This document shows positions 29,929 through 33,879 of a stretch of 33,879 nucleotides of DNA, piece by piece. The notes under the pieces are model-generated. The model searched no databases. It saw nothing but the letters and a program-made list of their open reading frames with translations, and was not told the DNA's origin. Position numbers and translations under genes: made by a program. Source of the DNA: Duganella phyllosphaerae (GTDB taxonomy: Bacteria; Pseudomonadota; Gammaproteobacteria; Burkholderiales; Burkholderiaceae_D); assembly GCF_001758785.1 (NCBI RefSeq), contig NZ_LROM01000007.1, positions 1-33,879 of the forward strand. Direction: 5' to 3'. Positions within the stretch are counted from its first letter, which is position 1, and every line of letters starts with the position of its first letter.

Positions 29929-31098
29929 TCAAGGGGCGGGCGCGCGCGGTGGCAGTGGCAGCCGGACCATGATCCGGGTGCCGCCGTCGCTGAGGATGGA
30001 AATATCGCCTTGCAGCGCCCACACCCTTTCGCGCATCCCGATCAGGCCATAGGACGAAGCTTTGTCCATGTCCTGGGCGGCGATGCTGCGGCCGTCGTCC
30101 TGGATGGAAATATCGAGCAAATCGTCCACCCGCCGCAATGACAGTTCGACCCTGGTTGCTTGCGCATGGCGCATGATATTGGTCAGCGCTTCCTGCACGA
30201 TGCGGTAAATGGCCGTGCTATAGGCATCATCGAGTATCAATTCTTCTTCGTTCGCATGCAGACGGCACGCTATGCCGTAGTGCGAGACGAATTCCTGGCG
30301 CAAGCTCTCCAGCGCAAAATACAGACCACCTTCATCGAGTGCGCGCGGCCGCAGGTTGCTGGCAATGCGCCGCAGCGACGTGATCGACGCCATCAGCAAC
30401 TCATCCATGCCATTGAGCAGCTTGCGCGGCCCTGGCTCACGTAACTGGCGTTGCAGCAGTGCCAGGTCCACCCGTAGCGTGGCCAGCAACTGGCCCAGGT
30501 CGTCGTGCAGTTCGCGGGCGATGTGCTTGCGTTCCTCTTCGCGGATGGTTTGCAGCGCGGCCGACAGCTCGCGCAGCTGCGTATAGGACTGCGCCAGCTT
30601 TTCCTGCACCTGTTTGCGCTCGGTAATGTCGCGCAAGATGATGGTGTAAATCGGCTTGCCGCTTTCGTATAGCGACGAGATCGACCCCTCGAGCGGCAAA
30701 TGCTGGCCGTCGCTGCGCACGCCGGTGACCGCGTAATCGCTGGCGCGGCGGCCCTTCATGCGCAGGTGGATGCCGGTATTGCCGAAATAATGGGACGTCG
30801 CCGGGTTGGCGCCCAGGCGCTGGTCGCGCGGGATGAAGGCATTGAGCGGTGCGCCCTGCATGTCGTCGAGCGAGACGCCGAACATGGTGGCAGCCGCCGG
30901 GTTGGCCTGCAGGATGGATTGCTGCTCGTCGGTGACGATGATGGCGTCACTGGCGTGCTGAATGATGCCCCGGCTGCGACGCCAGGACTTGCGGCCGAGT
31001 GGCTGCAGTAGTGGTCGCAACAAGGGACGCGCCAGCCAGGCGACGCCGGTGGCGGCAGTGATGGCGAGCAGGGACAGAAGGGGGCGGGGTAGCTTCAT
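29929..31098 (-). CDS. PAS-domain sensor histidine kinase (NarL/DegS type)
   Basis: This product of 389 residues has one N-terminal membrane helix (about 5-27), a PAS domain (about 45-160) and a HisKA_3-type core: ARELHDDLGQ with the phosphate-accepting His198, an ATPase N-box (IVQEALTNIMRHA) and GLIGMRERV. Kinases of this class usually pair with NarL-type regulators; none is adjacent, since the next gene encodes a LytTR regulator. The ATG at 31098 has GGGGA at a good distance; an earlier ATG at 31131 would add 11 residues. A perfect FNR box lies upstream (31164-31177). Confidence 0.9.
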   Translation of the reverse strand: MKLPRPLLSLLAITAATGVAWLARPLLRPLLQPLGRKSWRRSRGIIQHASDAIIVTDEQQSILQANPAAATMFGVSLDDMQGAPLNAFIPRDQRLGANPATSHYFGNTGIHLRMKGRRASDYAVTGVRSDGQHLPLEGSISSLYESGKPIYTIILRDITERKQVQEKLAQSYTQLRELSAALQTIREEERKHIARELHDDLGQLLATLRVDLALLQRQLREPGPRKLLNGMDELLMASITSLRRIASNLRPRALDEGGLYFALESLRQEFVSHYGIACRLHANEEELILDDAYSTAIYRIVQEALTNIMRHAQATRVELSLRRVDDLLDISIQDDGRSIAAQDMDKASSYGLIGMRERVWALQGDISILSDGGTRIMVRLPLPPRAPAP

Positions 31099-31136
31099 GC
31101 AAAATCCCCAGCCGGAAAAGGGCGGCTGCACTCTGT

Positions 31137-31177
31137 ACCATAGGACAAGCGCAGGTCCGCCCCTTGATGCCTATCAA
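31137..31177 (-). promoter_or_regulatory. FNR/Anr-type promoter of the PAS kinase gene
   Basis: TTGAT-GCCT-ATCAA at 31164-31177 is a perfect FNR consensus palindrome. Reading the minus strand, TATGGT at 31142-31137 could be a -10 element. A start near 31129-31130 would place the FNR box at about -41, the class II activator position. The kinase ATG is about 30 bases further on. Confidence 0.75.
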
Positions 31178-31178
31178 G

Positions 31179-31194
31179 TGCGCATCAATGCGCA
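31179..31194. repeat. Perfect 16-base palindrome TGCGCAT-CA-ATGCGCA
   Basis: This palindrome lies two bases from the FNR box, in the gap between the LytTR gene and the PAS kinase gene. It may be a second operator or part of a hairpin that ends the LytTR transcript; there is no T run that would settle it. Confidence 0.55.
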
Positions 31195-31221
31195 TTTACA
31201 TCAGCGCATTACATCGGCTAG

Positions 31222-31986
31222 CTACATCTGCTTGAACAAATGCAGGAAGCTGCGGCTGACCTCCAGCTTGTCGGAGCGGCCCTTGATCATCACCAGGTGG
31301 CGACCGCGGATGTCGCGGGTCACGCCTTCGATGGCGTTGACGTTCACCAGGGTGGCGCGGTGGATTTGCCAGAACAGCTTGGGATCGAGCTCCTCGGCCA
31401 GGTCGCGCACGGGCTTGCGGATCAGCGCCTCGTAACGCTCGGTCTGCACGCATGTGTATTTTTCGTCGGAACGGAAAAACAGGATTTCCTCGACCGGGAT
31501 CATGCGCAGGTCCTGGCCGATGCTGGCCTGTATCCATTGCAGGTGCGATGGCTTGGGCGCCGAGATTTTCTCGGTCAGCTGCGACAGCAGCGCCGTTACG
31601 CTGGCGCTGACATCCGGCGTGGCGGGCTTGTTCAGGCGTTCCTTGAGGCGGTCGACCGTGATTTTCAGGCGTTCCGGCTCGGACGGCTTGAGCACGTAGT
31701 CGATGGCGCCGCGCTCGAAGGCTTCGACCGCGTAGGCGTCGTAGGCGGTGACGAACACGATATTGCTCTTGCTACCGATCACGGTGGCCGCTTCCATGCC
31801 GGTCTTGCCGGGCATGCGGATGTCGAGGAAGGTGAAGTCCGGCTTGAGCTGGTCGACCAGCTCGATCGCTTCGTCGCCGTTCTTGGCTTCGCCAAGAATT
31901 TCAAGCTCCGGCCATACTTGTTCCAAGCGCATGCGCAGCTGGTCGCGCATCAGTCTTTCGTCATCGGCAATAATTGCAGTAGGCAT
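31222..31986 (-). CDS. LytTR-family response regulator (AlgR/LytR type)
   Basis: This product of 254 residues has a receiver domain with acidic pocket Asp8-Asp9, phosphate acceptor Asp55 (TFLDIRMPG) and conserved Thr and Lys (VTAYDAYA and LKP). It ends in a LytTR DNA-binding domain from about 150 (IPVEEILFFRSDEKYTCVQT to the RSFLHLF end). It is the output partner of the LytS-type kinase gene just upstream (gap 74 bases), so the two form one two-component operon. Targets are unknown. Confidence 0.93.
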   Translation of the reverse strand: MPTAIIADDERLMRDQLRMRLEQVWPELEILGEAKNGDEAIELVDQLKPDFTFLDIRMPGKTGMEAATVIGSKSNIVFVTAYDAYAVEAFERGAIDYVLKPSEPERLKITVDRLKERLNKPATPDVSASVTALLSQLTEKISAPKPSHLQWIQASIGQDLRMIPVEEILFFRSDEKYTCVQTERYEALIRKPVRDLAEELDPKLFWQIHRATLVNVNAIEGVTRDIRGRHLVMIKGRSDKLEVSRSFLHLFKQM

Positions 31987-32060
31987 CGGGTTCGCAGGCT
32001 AAGGATTATCAAAGGAATAGTCGATCAATTATTCAACGAATTGCGCTCATGGTCAATTAA

Positions 32061-33455
32061 TCAATTGGTCTTGGACAGGTTGGTTGGTTCGGCCTTGGTT
32101 TTCGCAAGCGCGTACGGTACTTCGATGGTGGCGATCACACCGCTTGGTGTGTTGGCAGCGATCAGTAGCTGGCCTTGTTCCCCATGCAGCAGTTTCAGCC
32201 GTTCGCGGATATTGGTCAGGCCCAGCCCGGTGCCATTGCTGGGCACGGCGCCGAAGCCCAGCCCGGTATCGGAAACGATCACGCGCAGCTTGTTGTGGGC
32301 CACTTCGGCGCGCACCTTCAGCACGCCGCCCTCGGGCTTGGCTTCCAGGCCGTGCTTGATGGCGTTTTCCACCATCGACTGCAGCATCATCGGCGGGAAG
32401 GCAGCGGTGCGCAGGCCGTCGGGTACATCGAATTCCACGATCAGGCGTTCTTCCATGCGCATTTTGAGCAGGTTCAGGTAAGCCTCCACCATGTCGGCTT
32501 CACGGCCGAGGTTGGTAATCAGGGCGTTGTCGCGCATTTGCGGCAGCACCGCGCGCAGGTAGCGGATCAGGCTGCGCTGCATGGCGGAGGCGCGTGGCGG
32601 GTCGGTTTCGATCAGGTGCTCGACCGAGGCCAGGGTATTGAACAGGAAGTGCGGCTCCACCTGCGCCTGCATCATTTGCATGCGCGCTTCGGAGAGCTGG
32701 CGCTGCATGGCTTCGCGCTCGACGGCGGCGTTGGCGTTCTGGGTTTCAGCTTCCGCGCGTTTTTTGCCGCCCATTAGCGCCTTGGTGCCGAACAGGGCCA
32801 GTACCAGCAAGGTCACGAAACTCTTGAACCAGGTTGACGCCTGCACGTGGTAGCGGGCCACTTTCTGCTCGGCCGCATCGTCGACCGCTTCTTCGATGGC
32901 GTTGGACAATTCCTCGCCGATTTGCGGCGGCAGTTCGATGTGGACTTCGTCGCCCGGCAGTGACGGCAGCGATGGCACGGCGGACGCTTTGCCGCTTTTG
33001 CCCGGGGTGGCCGGGGTGACTGGTGTAGCTGGTGTAGCCGGGACGGCTGGCTCCTCAGGCGGCAGATCCGGTTCTGTCGGTTCGGCAGGTTCGGCAGGTT
33101 CGGCAGGCTCGACGGGAGCGGCGGCTGGGGTTGGGTGTTCCGCAGCGGCTTTCTCGGCATCCTTGTTAATGTTCCTGTTGCGGGGATTGAAGCGAATGCC
33201 GCTGTCGTCGATGACGATATTGCTGTCGCCACCACGCCGCTTGGGCTTGTCGCTGCGTACCGATTCTTCCATCACCGTGTTCGACGAGAACAGCTCATCT
33301 TGCAAGATGGAGCCTGCGATCAGCATCAGGATGGCAAATACCAGGAACTTCCACCAGGACAGTTGCGTGACCCAGGTGGCGACCACATCGAAGGCGCGGT
33401 GCAACCAGGTAACGACGGTTTTGACCGTTTCTTGAGTTTTGGGCGTAGGAAACAT
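32061..33455 (-). CDS. LytS-type sensor histidine kinase with Pro/Glu/Ala/Thr-rich linker
   Basis: From the ATG at 33455 this protein has 464 residues. It has one membrane helix at about 36-51, then a roughly 155-residue region probably outside the inner membrane, a second helix at about 208-227 and a His_kinase (PF06580) core with His269 in EPHFLFNTL. An N-box (MVENAIKHGL) and the GTGLGLTNIRERL glycine loop follow. The outer region includes EPAEPAEPAEPTEP at 116-129 and a PATPATPVTPATP run near 139-151, low-complexity repeats that would form a stiff extended linker. A TTG at 33461 could add two residues. GAAAG precedes the ATG. It is cotranscribed with the LytTR regulator gene. Confidence 0.92.
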   Translation of the reverse strand: MFPTPKTQETVKTVVTWLHRAFDVVATWVTQLSWWKFLVFAILMLIAGSILQDELFSSNTVMEESVRSDKPKRRGGDSNIVIDDSGIRFNPRNRNINKDAEKAAAEHPTPAAAPVEPAEPAEPAEPTEPDLPPEEPAVPATPATPVTPATPGKSGKASAVPSLPSLPGDEVHIELPPQIGEELSNAIEEAVDDAAEQKVARYHVQASTWFKSFVTLLVLALFGTKALMGGKKRAEAETQNANAAVEREAMQRQLSEARMQMMQAQVEPHFLFNTLASVEHLIETDPPRASAMQRSLIRYLRAVLPQMRDNALITNLGREADMVEAYLNLLKMRMEERLIVEFDVPDGLRTAAFPPMMLQSMVENAIKHGLEAKPEGGVLKVRAEVAHNKLRVIVSDTGLGFGAVPSNGTGLGLTNIRERLKLLHGEQGQLLIAANTPSGVIATIEVPYALAKTKAEPTNLSKTN

Positions 33456-33573
33456 GTGCAACTTTCACTGGCGTGGTTTGATGATGCAACTGTAACGACC
33501 GGCGCCGCTTTGCGCCATGGCCGTGCGACAGGATGCAATAAACAGGGGATGGACCGTGTCGCAGAAATGTTTC

Positions 33574-33609
33574 TTGCCACGGCACGCAGAGCTGGCTATA
33601 ATTCGCCCC
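33574..33609 (+). promoter_or_regulatory. rRNA operon promoter P1
   Basis: TTGCCA at 33574-33579 and TATAAT at 33597-33602 are separated by exactly 17 bases. The sequence after the -10 box is CGCCCCCTC, a GC-rich discriminator of the kind found in stringently controlled rrn promoters. It points into the leader at the end of the window. Confidence 0.88.
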
Positions 33610-33649
33610 CTCGCTGAAGACGATATGCAAATGTTAGACGAAGCGAGGA
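33610..33649 (+). other. Inverted repeat CCTCGCT/AGCGAGG between rrn promoters
   Basis: CCTCGCT at about 33609-33615 pairs with AGCGAGG at about 33642-33648, with some 26 bases between. It would form a stem in the early rrn leader RNA made from P1, upstream of P2. Confidence 0.5.
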
Positions 33650-33659
33650 AAAAAGAAGG

Positions 33660-33688
33660 TTGACGTAACGAGCGAAACGCTTCATACT
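33660..33688 (+). promoter_or_regulatory. Candidate rRNA operon promoter P2
   Basis: TTGACG at 33660-33665 and CATACT at 33683-33688 are 17 bases apart. The predicted start is near 33695, just before the boxB-like hairpin. A second tandem promoter is usual for rrn operons. Confidence 0.72.
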
Positions 33689-33700
33689 CTTCCTTCTCGC

Positions 33701-33766
33701 TGACAAACAAAACGATTTGTCAAGTGCGAAAGTCACACCGAATACAGTTCTTTAAAAATTAACAGT
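33701..33766 (+). promoter_or_regulatory. rrn antitermination signals boxB-like hairpin and boxA
   Basis: TGACAAA at 33701-33707 pairs perfectly with TTTGTCA at 33716-33722 across an eight-base loop, a boxB-like hairpin. GTTCTTTAAAAATTAA at 33747-33762 resembles boxA (E. coli TGCTCTTTAACA). The order boxB then boxA is that of rrn leaders, where NusB, NusE and other factors load to prevent early termination. Confidence 0.82.
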
Positions 33767-33879
33767 CGATAAGTGTGGACGTTTGATGAAAGTGCACACA
33801 GCACTAGTTGCTGTGATACTTAAAATATCAAATGTTCACAAGAAGTAATGAAATAGGCGCTATGAAAATAGTGGCCTGT
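33767..33879 (+). other. 16S rRNA 5' leader (rrn operon, cut by window end)
   Basis: The text from the boxA through TCGATAAGTGTGGACG matches what I know of Burkholderiales 16S leaders. Two nested stems are visible: TTTGAT at 33782-33787 with ATCAAA at 33827-33832, enclosing CACAGCA at 33797-33803 with TGCTGTG at 33809-33815. These fit leader RNA that is processed by RNase III. The 16S gene itself is not inside the window; it should start shortly after 33879. Confidence 0.8.

Overview
The window looks like chromosomal DNA of a GC-rich betaproteobacterium of the Oxalobacteraceae (Massilia, Duganella or Janthinobacterium type). The reasons are the PrpB-PrpC-AcnD-PrpF methylcitrate route, a Burkholderiales-type porin, a CysI/DUF934/CysH/CysD/CysN sulfate operon and an rRNA leader typical of Burkholderiales. 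The genus is an inference from gene content; no 16S gene lies inside the window.

Layout. At 1-105 there is a pair of inverted REP-like palindromes. At 184-7919 lies the propionate (2-methylcitrate) locus: prpR on the minus strand, and divergently prpB, prpC, acnD and prpF behind a textbook sigma-54 -24/-12 promoter with GTTTCA/TGAAAC operator repeats. At 8015-9999 a DUF485 membrane protein and the acetate/cation symporter actP form a translationally coupled pair closed by a strong intrinsic terminator. A PAS-GGDEF-EAL protein and a convergent exonuclease III follow. At 13088-13515 there is an AT-rich gap, followed by a small gene with a phage-like N-terminus, a DUF1653 gene and a small lipoprotein. 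At 14730-19021 are pepA and the divergent lptF-lptG pair, with a short CbiX-type chelatase abutting lptG. A 100-base hairpin separates this from a minus-strand glutaminyl cyclotransferase and an unrecognised helical protein.

From 20710 to 26919 the minus strand carries assimilatory sulfate reduction: cysI, DUF934, cysH (4Fe-4S type), cysD, cysN and then, past a second REP pair, cobA, which makes the siroheme precursor for CysI. A divergent CysB-type LysR regulator and a methyltransferase start at 27063. A GTG-started porin follows. Next are a PAS histidine kinase with a perfect FNR box in its promoter region and a LytS/LytTR two-component pair whose kinase has a Pro/Glu/Ala/Thr-rich extracytoplasmic linker.

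The last 300 bases are the promoter and leader of a ribosomal RNA operon (P1, P2, boxB/boxA, leader stems). The 16S gene should begin just past the end. The window is mostly housekeeping and central metabolism. I saw no CRISPR array, transposase, prophage core or obvious defence system. The most interesting leads are regulatory (sigma-54/PrpR, FNR-kinase, rrn P1/P2), the paired REP elements with compensatory base changes, the AT-rich accessory patch at 13.1-14.2 kb and the unusual LytS linker.
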